Shown: piece after piece, positions 1 through 11,232 of the stretch | How the letters are laid out: each line of letters starts with the position of its first letter | Position numbering within the stretch: position 1 is the stretch's first letter | Notes under the pieces: generated by a model | What the model saw: the letters and a program-made list of their open reading frames with translations, nothing else | Databases searched by the model: none | Told to the model about the DNA's origin: nothing | Position numbers and translations under genes: made by a program | Source of the DNA: Dichelobacter nodosus | GTDB taxonomy: Bacteria > Pseudomonadota > Gammaproteobacteria > Cardiobacteriales > Cardiobacteriaceae | DNA: 64,000 bases | Reading direction: 5' to 3' | Assembly: GCF_001263335.1 (NCBI RefSeq) | Contig: NZ_LGVW01000010.1 | Location: 1 to 64,000, forward strand

Positions 1-546
1 GGGACACAATGTCCTAATAACGGGACATAACGACCCGAAAAAGGGACACAACGTCCTAATAACGGGACACAATGTCCTAATAACGGGACATAACGACCCG
101 AAAACGGGACATAACGACCCGAAAACGGGACATAACGACCCGAAAAAGGGACACAATGTCCTAATAACGGGACATAACGACCCGAAAACGGGACACAATG
201 TCCTAATAACGGGACATAACGACCCGAAAAAGGGACACAACGTCCTAATAACGGGACACAATGTCCTAATAACGGGACATAACGACCCGAAAACGGGACA
301 TAACGACCCGAAAACGGGACACGATGACCCGAAAAAGGGACACAACGTCCTAATAACGGGACACAATGTCCTAATAACGGGACATAACGACCCGAAAACG
401 GGACATAACGACCCGAAAACGGGACACGATGACCCGAAAAAGGGACACAATGTCCTAATAACGGGACATAACGACCCGAAAACGGGACACAATGTCCTAA
501 TAACGGGACATAACGACCCGAAAACGGGACATCATGTCCTGAAAGA
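1..546. repeat. 26-unit array of 21-bp repeats, putative partition site
   Basis: Twenty-six contiguous 21-bp units, with no spacers, run to base 546; the array touches base 1 and probably began earlier. Class A is GGGACACAATGTCC plus TAATAAC and contains the dyad GGACA-CAA-TGTCC. Class B is GGGACATAACGACCC plus GAAAAC or GAAAAA. Minor forms are A' (CAACGTCC) and B' (CACGATGACCC). The order is AB, A'ABBBABAB, A'ABBB', A'ABBB'ABAB, then a diverged last unit, so a nine-unit block has been copied. Twenty-one bp is two helical turns, which would place every site on one DNA face. The array lies just upstream of stbABC-like genes, as the stbDR repeats do on plasmid R388 (known layout). The centromere role is inferred. 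Confidence 0.85.
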
Positions 547-570
547 AGAAAGAAAGGTTGTGATATTCAT

Positions 571-1125
571 ATGATTGAAAGAGAAATTATTATTGACATG
601 CTAAATGTTGGTATGACGAAAATAAAAATCGCTAATTATCTATCTATTAATCGCAAATATTTATATCGATATCTTCTGAGAAATCCAATTTCTGAAGATG
701 AATTAAAAGCTAGCGATATAAGAATAAAAAAAATGATTAATGATACAAATATTAATAAAAAAATTAACATAAAAGATGATGGGATATTAATTGGAGAAAG
801 AGAATTTATTATTGACATGCTAAATATTGGCATCACGAAAATAAAAATCGCTAATTATCTATCTATTAATCGCAAATGTTTATATCGATATCTTCTGAAA
901 AATCCAATTTCTGAAGACGAATTAAAAGCTAGCGATATAAGAATAAAAAAAATGATTAATGATGCAAATATTAATAAAGAAATTAACATAAAAGATAAGG
1001 TGAAATACCCTAAAAATGAATTACCAGATGGATTACCAATTAATTGGAAAAAAATGAACCCAAACGAACGAAGAGCATATTTAGATAGATTCATTAAAGA
1101 AGATGTTAAAAAAATTTTGGATTAA
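571..1125 (+). CDS. StbA-like DNA-binding protein with duplicated HTH domain
   Basis: The 184-aa protein consists of two near-identical units of about 73 residues (about 4-73 and 77-146) and a unique C-terminal tail of about 40 residues. Each unit has a helix-turn-helix-like stretch (TKIKIANYLSINRKYLYRYL). The copies are also nearly identical as DNA, with a period of 219 bp, so the duplication is recent. It is the first gene after the repeat array and precedes a Walker ATPase and a small coiled protein, matching the stbA-stbB-stbC order of plasmid R388, where StbA binds the upstream repeats. A purine-rich AGAAAGG lies upstream of the ATG. The StbA assignment rests on position and the HTH motif, not on recognised full-length similarity. 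Confidence 0.6.
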   Translation: MIEREIIIDMLNVGMTKIKIANYLSINRKYLYRYLLRNPISEDELKASDIRIKKMINDTNINKKINIKDDGILIGEREFIIDMLNIGITKIKIANYLSINRKCLYRYLLKNPISEDELKASDIRIKKMINDANINKEINIKDKVKYPKNELPDGLPINWKKMNPNERRAYLDRFIKEDVKKILD

Positions 1126-1146
1126 ATAAAATAATGGAGAATTAAT

Positions 1147-1839
1147 ATGAAAATAGCAGTTTTAAATTATTCAGGTAATGTAGGGAAAACAACTCTAGCA
1201 AGAGATTTGTTACATTTTTATTTGCAAGACCACGAATTGGTAACAATAGAATCTATTAATAGTGATGGTAAAGAAAAAGTTGTTATTAGAGGAGATGATG
1301 GAGATAAAATATATACTGAATTATTAGTAACTGATAATTTGATTTTAGATATCGGATCATCAAATCTAGAGAGTTATTTAAAGAATAGTGAAAAAGAATC
1401 TGAATTTATTTCTTCTATTGATTTATTTATCATTCCGGTCACAGCAGAAAAAAAACAACAAGTCGATACATTAAAAACGGTGAAAGATATCTTTGCACTA
1501 GGTGCATCGCAAAATATCGAAATTATTTTCAATCAAGTTGATGATAATATGAACATCGAAGAAACTTTTTCTGATTTAGCTTCTTCATTAAAGAAACTCG
1601 ATGTTAAAGTAAATTATGAAAACTCAATATTTCGTCATGATTTATATAGTCGTGGTCATCAATTATCTGAATTAATTAGTAATGAAGACTACCGCGAACT
1701 CATGAATGAAGCTAAAAGAAACGGTGACAACGAGCTGGCAAGAGAATATGCCGCCAAATTTATTAGACAGAAAAAAATAAATGCATTAACAGAATGTTAC
1801 AGCAAAATATTTACTAATATCATGGACGGAAGGCTATGA
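1147..1839 (+). CDS. StbB-like ParA/MinD-type ATPase
   Basis: A 230-aa P-loop ATPase opening with a deviant Walker A motif, NYSGNVGKTT (residues 7-16), the form typical of plasmid StbB proteins. LILDIGSSNLESYL and the SIDLFIIPV segment fit the Walker B and beta-strand regions of the ParA/MinD fold. In R388, StbB acts with StbA in plasmid positioning and conjugation (known). GGAG lies 8-10 nt upstream of the ATG, and the 3' end overlaps the next gene by 4 nt (ATGA), so the two are translationally coupled. Strongly AT-rich, like its neighbours. Confidence 0.7.
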   Translation: MKIAVLNYSGNVGKTTLARDLLHFYLQDHELVTIESINSDGKEKVVIRGDDGDKIYTELLVTDNLILDIGSSNLESYLKNSEKESEFISSIDLFIIPVTAEKKQQVDTLKTVKDIFALGASQNIEIIFNQVDDNMNIEETFSDLASSLKKLDVKVNYENSIFRHDLYSRGHQLSELISNEDYRELMNEAKRNGDNELAREYAAKFIRQKKINALTECYSKIFTNIMDGRL

Positions 1840-2132
1840 CTGAATACCAAAAATCAGATGTATCTGTAATGCTATCAGATATCTATTTAGTCGTTAATTC
1901 TTTACAAGAAGAAACTTCTAAATTATCGCAAAATATAAACTCATTAACGCTTGATATTGATACGATGATCAGATCAATGGAAACATTCAACAGACAACTT
2001 GCAGAGCAAAAGCAAGCTATTTTGTCAGATGTCGCAAAGACTAGTGCAGAGATTGTAGCCGTACATCTGGAAGAATTAAGGAAAAATGCAGCTAAAGATG
2101 AAAGCAAAAAACGGTGGTTTATATTCAAATAG
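1836..2132 (+). CDS. small coiled-coil protein, StbC-position
   Basis: A 98-aa acidic protein rich in heptad-like leucine and isoleucine spacing over residues 10-60 (LSDIYLVVNSLQEETSKLSQ onward), ending in the basic tail SKKRWFIFK. It starts inside the end of the StbB-like gene (ATGA overlap), so it is the third gene of the operon. I do not recognise the family from sequence; the StbC label rests only on position and size. It could be a mobilisation accessory protein. The IS200/IS605 element begins within about 5 nt of its stop codon. Confidence 0.55.
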   Translation: MTEYQKSDVSVMLSDIYLVVNSLQEETSKLSQNINSLTLDIDTMIRSMETFNRQLAEQKQAILSDVAKTSAEIVAVHLEELRKNAAKDESKKRWFIFK

Positions 2133-2140
2133 CTAATTGA

Positions 2141-2330
2141 CATACTCCCACCACCAAACCTAGCGGTTATGGTGGGGGAATCTTTGCGACCCATAGCAAC
2201 CTAAGTTACTACCTTTTGCCATGCCACTATCGCTGAATAGTATCGGCATGGGGGAACTCTTTACACAGTAGCAAGCCCTGCTACATCAGCTAACGCCTGT
2301 TGACGTATATTGCTTGCAGCATTGGTATCA
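2141..2330 (-). ncRNA. candidate TnpB right-end guide RNA (reRNA/omegaRNA)
   Basis: TnpB proteins use an RNA made from the 3' end of tnpB through the transposon right end, with the guide taken from flanking DNA (established for ISDra2). This position is preserved here: about 120 nt of structured non-coding sequence follow the tnpB stop (2261) up to TCAA. They include the CCCACCA/TGGTGGG hairpin and a second inverted pair around 2222-2250 (TGCCACTA / TAGTATCGGCATG). The guide would read into the stbC end. The exact 5' end cannot be set from sequence. Confidence 0.4.
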
Positions 2331-3388
2331 CGGTCATGGTGTGTTTGACAGCTAGGACACGTCCAATTTCTCACAGATAATGGCAAATTATCTAGCTTGT
2401 AATGACAATGCGAACAAATTTTACTACTGGCAAAGAACCGATTTACTTTTAGAATGTTTTTACCATACCAAGTTGCTTTGTAAGTAAGTAAGGTAACAAA
2501 TTGCCCCCAACCTACATCATTAATTGCTTTGGCAAGTTTTCGATTTTTTACCATGTTTTTCACCGCTAAATCTTCAAGTGCATAGCTTGTCGCTTGGTTT
2601 TCACAGATAAGGTTATGCGTGATTTTGTGGTGTAAGTCTAGGCGTTGCTGTCGTACTTTTTCGTGAATACGAGCAACGGCTAATTTTTGTTTTTGATAGT
2701 TTTTACTTTGTTTTTGTTTGCGAGCAAAGATTTTTTGCTGTACCGCCAGTCGTTTACTGGCGTTGGCTAAATACTTTGGATTATCAAACTTGCTACCGTC
2801 TGATAGATTGAGTAAGTGATTGATACCTAAATCAATACCCACAGTCAAATTTGGCTCAACGGTGGTTGGTGTTGGCAATATATCGGAGTTTTCAATCAAT
2901 ACGCTTGCATAGTATTTGCCTGTAGCGGTTTTGCTAATCGTAACCGTTTTGATATTGCCAACAAATTCACGGCTAAATACGGTTTTAATGCTTTTGATTT
3001 TGGGTAGATTGATAATGCCTTGTTCAAAGTTTACAGTACAATGTTGGGGGCATTGGTAACTACGCCCTAGGATTTTTTTAGATTTGAACCGTGGAAACTT
3101 GGCACGACCTTTGAAGAAATTGGTAAAGGCGGTATAGACATTTAGCAAGGCATTAAGTAACGATTGGCTATTGACTTCGTTTAGCCATGCAAACTTGCCT
3201 GTTTTCTTTTTCTTAACTAACTGACTTTGGATTTGGGCACGAGATAGCGACTTGCCAAACATGGCATAGTAGCGTTTTTGCAATGCCAACGCCCAGTTGA
3301 ACACAAACCGACTACAGCCAAAATGCTTTTCAATTAGCAAGGCTTGTTCGCTGTTTGGGTAAATTCTGTATTTGTAGGCTTTGAGCAT
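2261..3388 (-). CDS. tnpB: TnpB RNA-guided nuclease (IS605 OrfB)
   Basis: A 375-aa protein with the full TnpB/Cas12f-like catalytic set: RuvC-I Asp in GIDLGIN (D186), RuvC-II Glu in ALEDLAVKNM (E272), a zinc finger CSHC...CPSC (C325, C328, C344, C347) and RuvC-III Asp in HDRDTNAASN (D354). The N-terminus (KAYKYRIYPNSEQ) is typical of the family and the length is normal. TnpB cuts DNA next to a target motif under guidance of an RNA from the element's right end; this helps retain the element at its donor site (known). The start is the ATG facing tnpA. No damage is visible, so it may be active although its tnpA partner is not. Confidence 0.9.
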   Translation of the reverse strand: MLKAYKYRIYPNSEQALLIEKHFGCSRFVFNWALALQKRYYAMFGKSLSRAQIQSQLVKKKKTGKFAWLNEVNSQSLLNALLNVYTAFTNFFKGRAKFPRFKSKKILGRSYQCPQHCTVNFEQGIINLPKIKSIKTVFSREFVGNIKTVTISKTATGKYYASVLIENSDILPTPTTVEPNLTVGIDLGINHLLNLSDGSKFDNPKYLANASKRLAVQQKIFARKQKQSKNYQKQKLAVARIHEKVRQQRLDLHHKITHNLICENQATSYALEDLAVKNMVKNRKLAKAINDVGWGQFVTLLTYKATWYGKNILKVNRFFASSKICSHCHYKLDNLPLSVRNWTCPSCQTHHDRDTNAASNIRQQALADVAGLATV

Positions 3389-3398
3389 GGCTTGTTAA

Positions 3399-3752
3399 GT
3401 GTTAGTCACAAAATACCGCAGAAAATGCTTTACCTCAATTATGCTCGATAGGCTAAAAGAAATCGTAACCGACCTTTGCCAAAAATGGGAAGTTGAGCTG
3501 TTAGAGTTCAACGGATAAGGCGACCATGTGCATTTACTGCTTGATATGTACCCTAATATTATGCCAAGTAAATTTATCAATAATCTAAAAACGGTGACTA
3601 GCCGTTTGATGAGAAAAGAGTTTGCAAAGCATTTGGCAGAGTTTTACTGGAAGCCTGTACTTTGGACTAGGGCGTATTGTTTGCTAACGACAGGGGGTGC
3701 TACGATTGATACCATCAGACAATATATCGAAAAACAAGAACGCCCTGATTAG
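3399..3752 (+). pseudogene. tnpA: broken IS200-like TnpA Y1 transposase
   Basis: Translation in one frame gives VTKYRRKCFT, RLKEIVTDLC, the HUH motif GDHVHLLLDM and RQYIEKQERP with the nucleophilic Tyr, all hallmarks of the IS200/IS605 Y1 transposase. An in-frame TAA at 3516-3518 sits just before GDHVH, where relatives usually have Glu. The usual N-terminal 15-20 residues are absent because the ORF meets the tnpB start. This copy cannot give a full transposase unless the stop is a sequencing error. A 74-aa ORF from 3528 covers only the C-terminal part. Confidence 0.8.
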
Positions 3753-3769
3753 GGCGAAAGTCGCTTACA

Positions 3770-3801
3770 TCTCCACCTAAATCAGAGATTATAGGTGGAG
3801 A
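3770..3801. repeat. IS200/IS605 end hairpin (tnpA side)
   Basis: TCTCCACCT and AGGTGGAGA form a perfect stem around an AT-rich loop. Imperfect subterminal hairpins of this kind are recognised by Y1 transposases. It lies 18 nt after the tnpA stop, where such an end is expected. Confidence 0.55.
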
Positions 3802-3841
3802 ATTACGCACGATAAGTTAAAAACCACGAAATCTAATTTCT

Positions 3842-3901
3842 TTATTTTGAACTATTGCCTGCCGCCTCTAAAAGAACATATGTATCCAACAAGAATTTCA
3901 T
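3842..3901 (-). pseudogene. VapC-type PIN toxin, truncated to 19 codons
   Basis: An ATG overlapping the antitoxin stop (ATGA) opens a frame reading MKFLLDTYVLLEAAGN followed by SSK and a TAA. MKFLLDT.VLL is the standard start of VapC-type PIN-domain RNases, with the first catalytic Asp in LLDT. The remaining ~110 residues are missing. The break lies some 40 bp from the end of the IS element, so an insertion or deletion tied to that element is the likely cause. The fragment cannot be a working nuclease. Confidence 0.7.
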
Positions 3902-4131
3902 TCTGAACCTAAAAATAAGTTACTGATTTCATCTGTAAATATCTCATCAAAATTATCAGGCACATGAATATGTGGCATGAAACCAATCCGCTGTATTTGT
4001 TTCACTTCATAAGGAATTACTTGAACTAATGGCTTACCTGCTTTAGCAATAATAAATGCGTCTCCTCGAGCAGCTGCTTCGATTAAGCGAAAAAGATGAA
4101 TTTTCGCCTCATGAATATTAATAATCCGCAT
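3898..4131 (-). CDS. Phd/YefM-type antitoxin
   Basis: A 77-aa protein starting MRIINIHEAKIHLFRLIEAA, with GDAFIIAKAGKPLVQVIPYE next: the canonical Phd/YefM fold that binds DNA through its N-terminus. The C-terminal VPDNFDEIFTDEISNLFLG is the toxin-wrapping tail common in partners of VapC toxins. I chose the ATG at 4131 because the alignable family sequence begins there; a longer ORF to 4236 has no family similarity upstream. Its toxin gene is cut to 19 codons, so this is an orphan antitoxin that might still autoregulate or neutralise a related toxin. Confidence 0.8.
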   Translation of the reverse strand: MRIINIHEAKIHLFRLIEAAARGDAFIIAKAGKPLVQVIPYEVKQIQRIGFMPHIHVPDNFDEIFTDEISNLFLGSE

Positions 4132-4242
4132 TCTACTTACCTTTTGATTCAATTTATTAAATTTGAAAGGAGTTGAATTAATACATGAAAAACCATTTTT
4201 TACGAATTCACCGCCACACGAGTAGCTTGACGACAAACAAGA

Positions 4243-4602
4243 CTAGATAATGTCATCGACATCAACGCATAAAACATCAGCGATGCGTTTGATAACAGCG
4301 ACAGAACCATTTTTTTTACCATTCTCGATATCGGAAAGATAAGCAGAAGATATACCCACTGCTTCAGCCAATTTTCGCCCAGTAAAACCACGATATTCAC
4401 GCCATACGCGCAGAGGCGGTTCATTATCTAAATACAGACGATTAATCACCGAGGCGGGAATACGTTCTTCATCATTCAAACGTTCTGTTAAACCGCGTGC
4501 TAATGCAGTGTCTGTGTGCCCCTCTACAATATCAATCATTGCACGATAATCTTCTTCTTCCACTAAAACATATTTTTTATCATTAAAAATGAGTGTATTC
4601 AT
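4243..4602 (-). CDS. XRE-family HTH antitoxin-like regulator
   Basis: A 119-aa protein. The N-terminus MNTLIFNDKKYVLVEEEDYRAMIDIVEG resembles antitoxin dimerisation domains. The C-terminal ~55 residues are a Cro/XRE helix-turn-helix (TGRKLAEAVGISSAYLSDIE, then AVIKRIADVLCVDVDDI). AGGAGG lies 6 nt before the ATG at 4602, so the upstream extension of the ORF is not used. Such proteins usually follow a RelE/HigB toxin gene; the 60 bp upstream hold no complete toxin ORF. It appears to be another orphan antitoxin of a decayed stability module. Confidence 0.7.
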   Translation of the reverse strand: MNTLIFNDKKYVLVEEEDYRAMIDIVEGHTDTALARGLTERLNDEERIPASVINRLYLDNEPPLRVWREYRGFTGRKLAEAVGISSAYLSDIENGKKNGSVAVIKRIADVLCVDVDDII

Positions 4603-5170
4603 TCTTCCTCCTAATAAGAAGATCCATTTTCTTGACTTTTGTTTTGCTTTGAGTGTCAGCAAATCTGGATTTTTAAAATCGAATACCTCTACCTAACACA
4701 ATCTGACTAACCTTTTCTACTTCAAATTTAAACGCCTATTTTGAATTCACAGAGTTTTTACCTAACGTCAAAAAAAGTCAAAAAGAAATCTACAAAGCGC
4801 CAAATTCGAGTCTTAAAAAGACACAACTCTAAATCATCAAAAAAGCAAGTTTGAACACATGAAGATCCTGTTTTTATCTAACTATTTAGGTAATCAACAG
4901 TACTTCTATCTATGACTTTATAAAAATATATATGTACTACATAAATAATATTATTACCACATAAAGTACTACTATAATCTAAAGAAATACTTGTTTAAAT
5001 ACAGGTATGTACCACTTATTCAACATGTACTACATAAAAATATTAGCTTTATATGTTTTATTTATTGGGTTATAAAGACTATCCTCATAAGAGTCATAAA
5101 AAAGGGAAAAAAAGGGGAAAAAATGAGCGTTTTAAAAATATATCAATATGAAAACAAAAGAAAAAATAAA
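4603..5170. other. AT-rich non-coding stretch with GTACTAC-type repeats
   Basis: No convincing gene. From about 4930 to 5040 there are repeated TGTACTACATAAA elements (4932-4944 and 5026-5038) plus related TTACCACATAAAGTACTAC and TGTACCACTT copies. Similar GTACTAC/GCACTAC repeats lie next to both prophage ends (17280-17345 and 50850-50880), so these may be integrase arm sites left by an earlier element. The stretch ends at an abrupt shift to GC-rich DNA at about 5170. Confidence 0.5.
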
Positions 5171-9024
<3,854 letters not shown>

Positions 9025-9033
9025 GGTCGCTCC

Positions 9034-9237
9034 TTATTGCTCGGTGTCCGGCTTATCGGATTTGTCAGCCGCACCGCCGGAGCGGACCCATTCGTCCACT
9101 TCGTCTTGTTTGAACATCCAGCGACGGCCGACGCGATGACCGGGCATAGCCCGTTGTTCGATCCACTTGTAGACCGTCTCGTTGCTTACATTCAGGTATT
9201 TGCAAATGTCATCGACCGTCAGCCATCTCTCATCCAT
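9034..9237 (-). CDS. excisionase-type HTH DNA-binding protein
   Basis: A 67-aa protein starting at MDERWLTVDD. LTVDDICKYLNVSNETVYKWIE followed by MPGHRVGRRWMFKQDEVDEWV is the MerR-like excisionase helix-turn-helix with its wing. I prefer the ATG at 9237 because GAAGGACGAAG precedes it and family similarity begins there; the frame extends to 9267 through a repeat of GGACGAA. A gene of this type often heads BREX type 3 operons and may regulate them. From memory, the D. nodosus vrl locus also has an excisionase-like gene before two ATP-binding genes. Confidence 0.75.
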   Translation of the reverse strand: MDERWLTVDDICKYLNVSNETVYKWIEQRAMPGHRVGRRWMFKQDEVDEWVRSGGAADKSDKPDTEQ

Positions 9238-9363
9238 AGTCTTCGTCCTTCGTCCTTCGTTCATCATGTTTTCGGTAAAAGCCCGAAGGTCTCCGGGAAA
9301 CCCGAAATTCGGACACAGTACCGCAAATTAACCTTTATAAATTACATTGATGGATTGCCAAAA

Positions 9364-9921
9364 TCAAGCGTTTTGTGCCGAATAGAGACGACTTTTCCAA
9401 AAAACGGCCTGATTGTCGTTGGTGATACGTTCGCCGTTCTGAGGCGCATACATGGTGTAAGTCCATACAGCACAGGAGATTGAGCCCCTGGCTGCAGGCA
9501 CCATCACCCGCTGGTACATGCTGTGCCCCCCGGGCCGAAATCCTTCCAGCCGGTCGATAGGCGGCAGGTCGCGTTGCGGGTCGGTGAAGGTCACCAGTTC
9601 CCCATGGATCAGATCCCAGTCTCCGGTCGGGCGACCGAAGCGCGATGTGCCGATCTCCTGCTGCCTGCGGGCGTCGGCCAGTGGATCGGCGGTGCCCCGG
9701 GACAGGATCAGACCCTCCGGCACCTCGAGGGCCGGGAACCCGGCGTGGAGATGGTAGAGCCTGCCCCAGACCATGGCCGGTTCGATGCTGCGGGCCTGGG
9801 CGCAGAAGCGTTGATGGTTCCAGTAGCCCCGTTTCAGGGTGCCGTAGACGAAGAGCCGGAGGATGGTCTCGGGACTGTTTTCCGGGTTTGTGTTCAGCTT
9901 CGAGGGTTCTTCAATGTTCAT
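9364..9921 (-). CDS. gamma-glutamylcyclotransferase (AIG2-like) family protein
   Basis: 185 aa. LFVYGTLKRGYWNHQRF (about 23-39) is the substrate-binding loop of the GGCT/AIG2 fold and DRLEGFRPGG carries the conserved catalytic Glu. Enzymes of this fold release gamma-glutamyl or isopeptide-linked groups as 5-oxoproline. AAGGAG precedes the ATG at 9921, which overlaps the glutamine amidotransferase stop (ATGA). The frame is open far upstream only because this DNA is GC-rich. In its operon it would be the trimming or release step opposite the amidoligase. The substrate is unknown. Confidence 0.8.
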   Translation of the reverse strand: MNIEEPSKLNTNPENSPETILRLFVYGTLKRGYWNHQRFCAQARSIEPAMVWGRLYHLHAGFPALEVPEGLILSRGTADPLADARRQQEIGTSRFGRPTGDWDLIHGELVTFTDPQRDLPPIDRLEGFRPGGHSMYQRVMVPAARGSISCAVWTYTMYAPQNGERITNDNQAVFWKSRLYSAQNA

Positions 9922-10715
9922 GCATTCACTCCTTCTGGAATTGTCCCTTTGCGCTCCTGGGGGATGAAGCGAAATTCGCTGTTCTCGATGGCCCGCACAT
10001 CCTCGTGGCGGATAGTGAGCATGGTCATGGGCGGCACTTCCAGCTCGCGCCAGCCACTCTCGCTGTCCACGGCAAAATCGATGAAGGCGGCCTCCGAGGC
10101 GTAGAGCACCACCCGGTGCTGGCGGTGGATACACAGGCAGAGCGGCTTGTTGCCCTTGAGCACGGTGATGGTGCCGGGGTCGAGCCGTGAGGCCAGCACG
10201 GCGCTCATCTGGCCGCGACAGAGGGCGAGCGCCTTCTTGAGGTCCTCCTGGTCGATGGGGCCTTCGGGCGCGAAGCGGTCGGCCAGGCGGAAGATCAGCT
10301 CGCTTTCCACCTCGGCGTAGCGCGGCAGCCCCAGACGGCGGAACAGATAATCGGCGTTGTAGATGGTGCCGTTGTGGGTGCCGATGACGATCCCGGCCCG
10401 GATGGGATGGTTGTTGCGGTTGTTGAACTCGTTGCCCCGGGTGCGCCAGCGGGTATGCCCCATGAGAACGGTGGTCTCGTTGTCGACCTGCCCGAGCAGC
10501 TCCTGGAACGGTTTTTCGTACACCAGCTCGTGCGCCCGCATCGGCCGCTTGAAAATCCGGTGACTGCCGTCGGTCTTGAGCCAGGCGAGACCGGAGGCGT
10601 GCGGGCCGCGCTCCTCGCTGTGCAGCAGCATGCGGATGAAGAGCTCGCACAGGTAATCCCGCTCGTCGGGCCTCCTGCGCTTGCGGCCGAAGATGATGCC
10701 TACTTGTCCGCACAT
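9918..10715 (-). CDS. class-II glutamine amidotransferase
   Basis: 265 aa beginning MCGQVGI, so Cys2 becomes the N-terminal nucleophile after Met removal; this fixes the start at 10715, with GGAGG 9-13 nt upstream. GHTRWRTRG and THNGTIYN are the glutamine-binding and oxyanion-hole segments of Ntn-type GATase-II domains. No synthase domain is fused. Such stand-alone domains supply ammonia from glutamine or act as amide hydrolases. It overlaps the preceding 173-aa gene by 16 nt and the following GGCT gene by 4 nt, so the three are translationally coupled. With the amidoligase it matches operons described for predicted peptide- or protein-modifying amidoligases (Iyer, Aravind and colleagues). 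Confidence 0.85.
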   Translation of the reverse strand: MCGQVGIIFGRKRRRPDERDYLCELFIRMLLHSEERGPHASGLAWLKTDGSHRIFKRPMRAHELVYEKPFQELLGQVDNETTVLMGHTRWRTRGNEFNNRNNHPIRAGIVIGTHNGTIYNADYLFRRLGLPRYAEVESELIFRLADRFAPEGPIDQEDLKKALALCRGQMSAVLASRLDPGTITVLKGNKPLCLCIHRQHRVVLYASEAAFIDFAVDSESGWRELEVPPMTMLTIRHEDVRAIENSEFRFIPQERKGTIPEGVNA

Positions 10716-11221
10716 GGAGCCGGGTCCTCCTTGCCGCCGAAGTTTTTGCCGAGCGGTCTCGTCCCTTCGAGGACGAAGGCCGCGTATTCGCGCCGGTGGT
10801 CCGCCAGCCACTCGGCCACCTCCGGGTAGCCCATCTCGGCTATCAGCCGGGTCACCTCCGGGTGATCGAGCATGTTGGTGCGCCCGGAGAGCCGCACCGT
10901 CTCCAGGGCTTCGAGGAAGCGTTCCGGCCAGGGATCGCTGGCCTTGTCGTCAGGCAGGAACTCGATCAGGCCGTGCCGCGCCAGACGGGTCAGAAACTCG
11001 GCGGCCGCAGCGGCGGCATCCTCCGGCAATGGCTGGGTCGGCCCGCCTTCGATGCCTGAGAGCACCTCGGTCATGTAGTCCCGGGGTGCTCGGCTGGCGG
11101 TAAATGGCGTCTGGCCGCGCATCAGCTCGACAACTTTGAGGCAGTCGTCGGCTTGCAGGGTTTCCCCGCTGCCTGGGATTGGTTCGCCGTCCAGCGTGAT
11201 GGAGCGGATCAGAATCTTCAT
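10700..11221 (-). CDS. unknown protein in amidoligase operon
   Basis: 173 aa; I do not recognise a family. GGAGG lies 6-10 nt before the ATG at 11221, which sets the start. The N-terminus (MKILIRSITLDGEPI) looks like a beta hairpin. The rest is mainly helical and acidic, with an alanine-rich run (DAAAAAAEFLTRLA) and a C-terminal tail KNFGGKEDPAPCADK. It lies 11 bp after the amidoligase and overlaps the GATase start. Its fixed place between the ligase and the amidotransferase suggests a substrate, carrier or adaptor of this pathway, but this is only inferred from context. Confidence 0.7.
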   Translation of the reverse strand: MKILIRSITLDGEPIPGSGETLQADDCLKVVELMRGQTPFTASRAPRDYMTEVLSGIEGGPTQPLPEDAAAAAAEFLTRLARHGLIEFLPDDKASDPWPERFLEALETVRLSGRTNMLDHPEVTRLIAEMGYPEVAEWLADHRREYAAFVLEGTRPLGKNFGGKEDPAPCADK

Positions 11222-11232
11222 GGGGCACCTCC

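Larger units (their letters stand above)
2137..3802. mobile_element. IS200/IS605-family insertion sequence
   Basis: The element has divergent tnpB (minus) and tnpA (plus) genes. At the tnpB side the minus strand ends in TCAA (plus TTGA, 2137-2140), like the right-end cleavage tetranucleotide of ISDra2-type elements. A subterminal hairpin (CCCACCA...TGGTGGG) follows. The tnpA-side end has a hairpin at 3770-3801. It lies directly after the stbC-like stop and upstream of the truncated vapC. No clear TTGAC or TTGAT target flank is seen at the tnpA side, so that boundary is approximate. The broken tnpA means the copy cannot move on its own transposase. Confidence 0.75.

Noticed and set aside
1-546. 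CRISPR array
   Set aside because: The units are contiguous 21-mers of two classes with no unique spacers and no cas genes nearby.
1-546. Repetitive protein encoded on the minus strand across the array
   Set aside because: Two minus frames lack stops, but only because the period is a multiple of three. No start codon with a ribosome-binding site feeds them.
4603-4700. RelE/HigB toxin gene upstream of the XRE antitoxin
   Set aside because: No frame gives a complete toxin; the upstream residues in frame with the antitoxin are not toxin-like.
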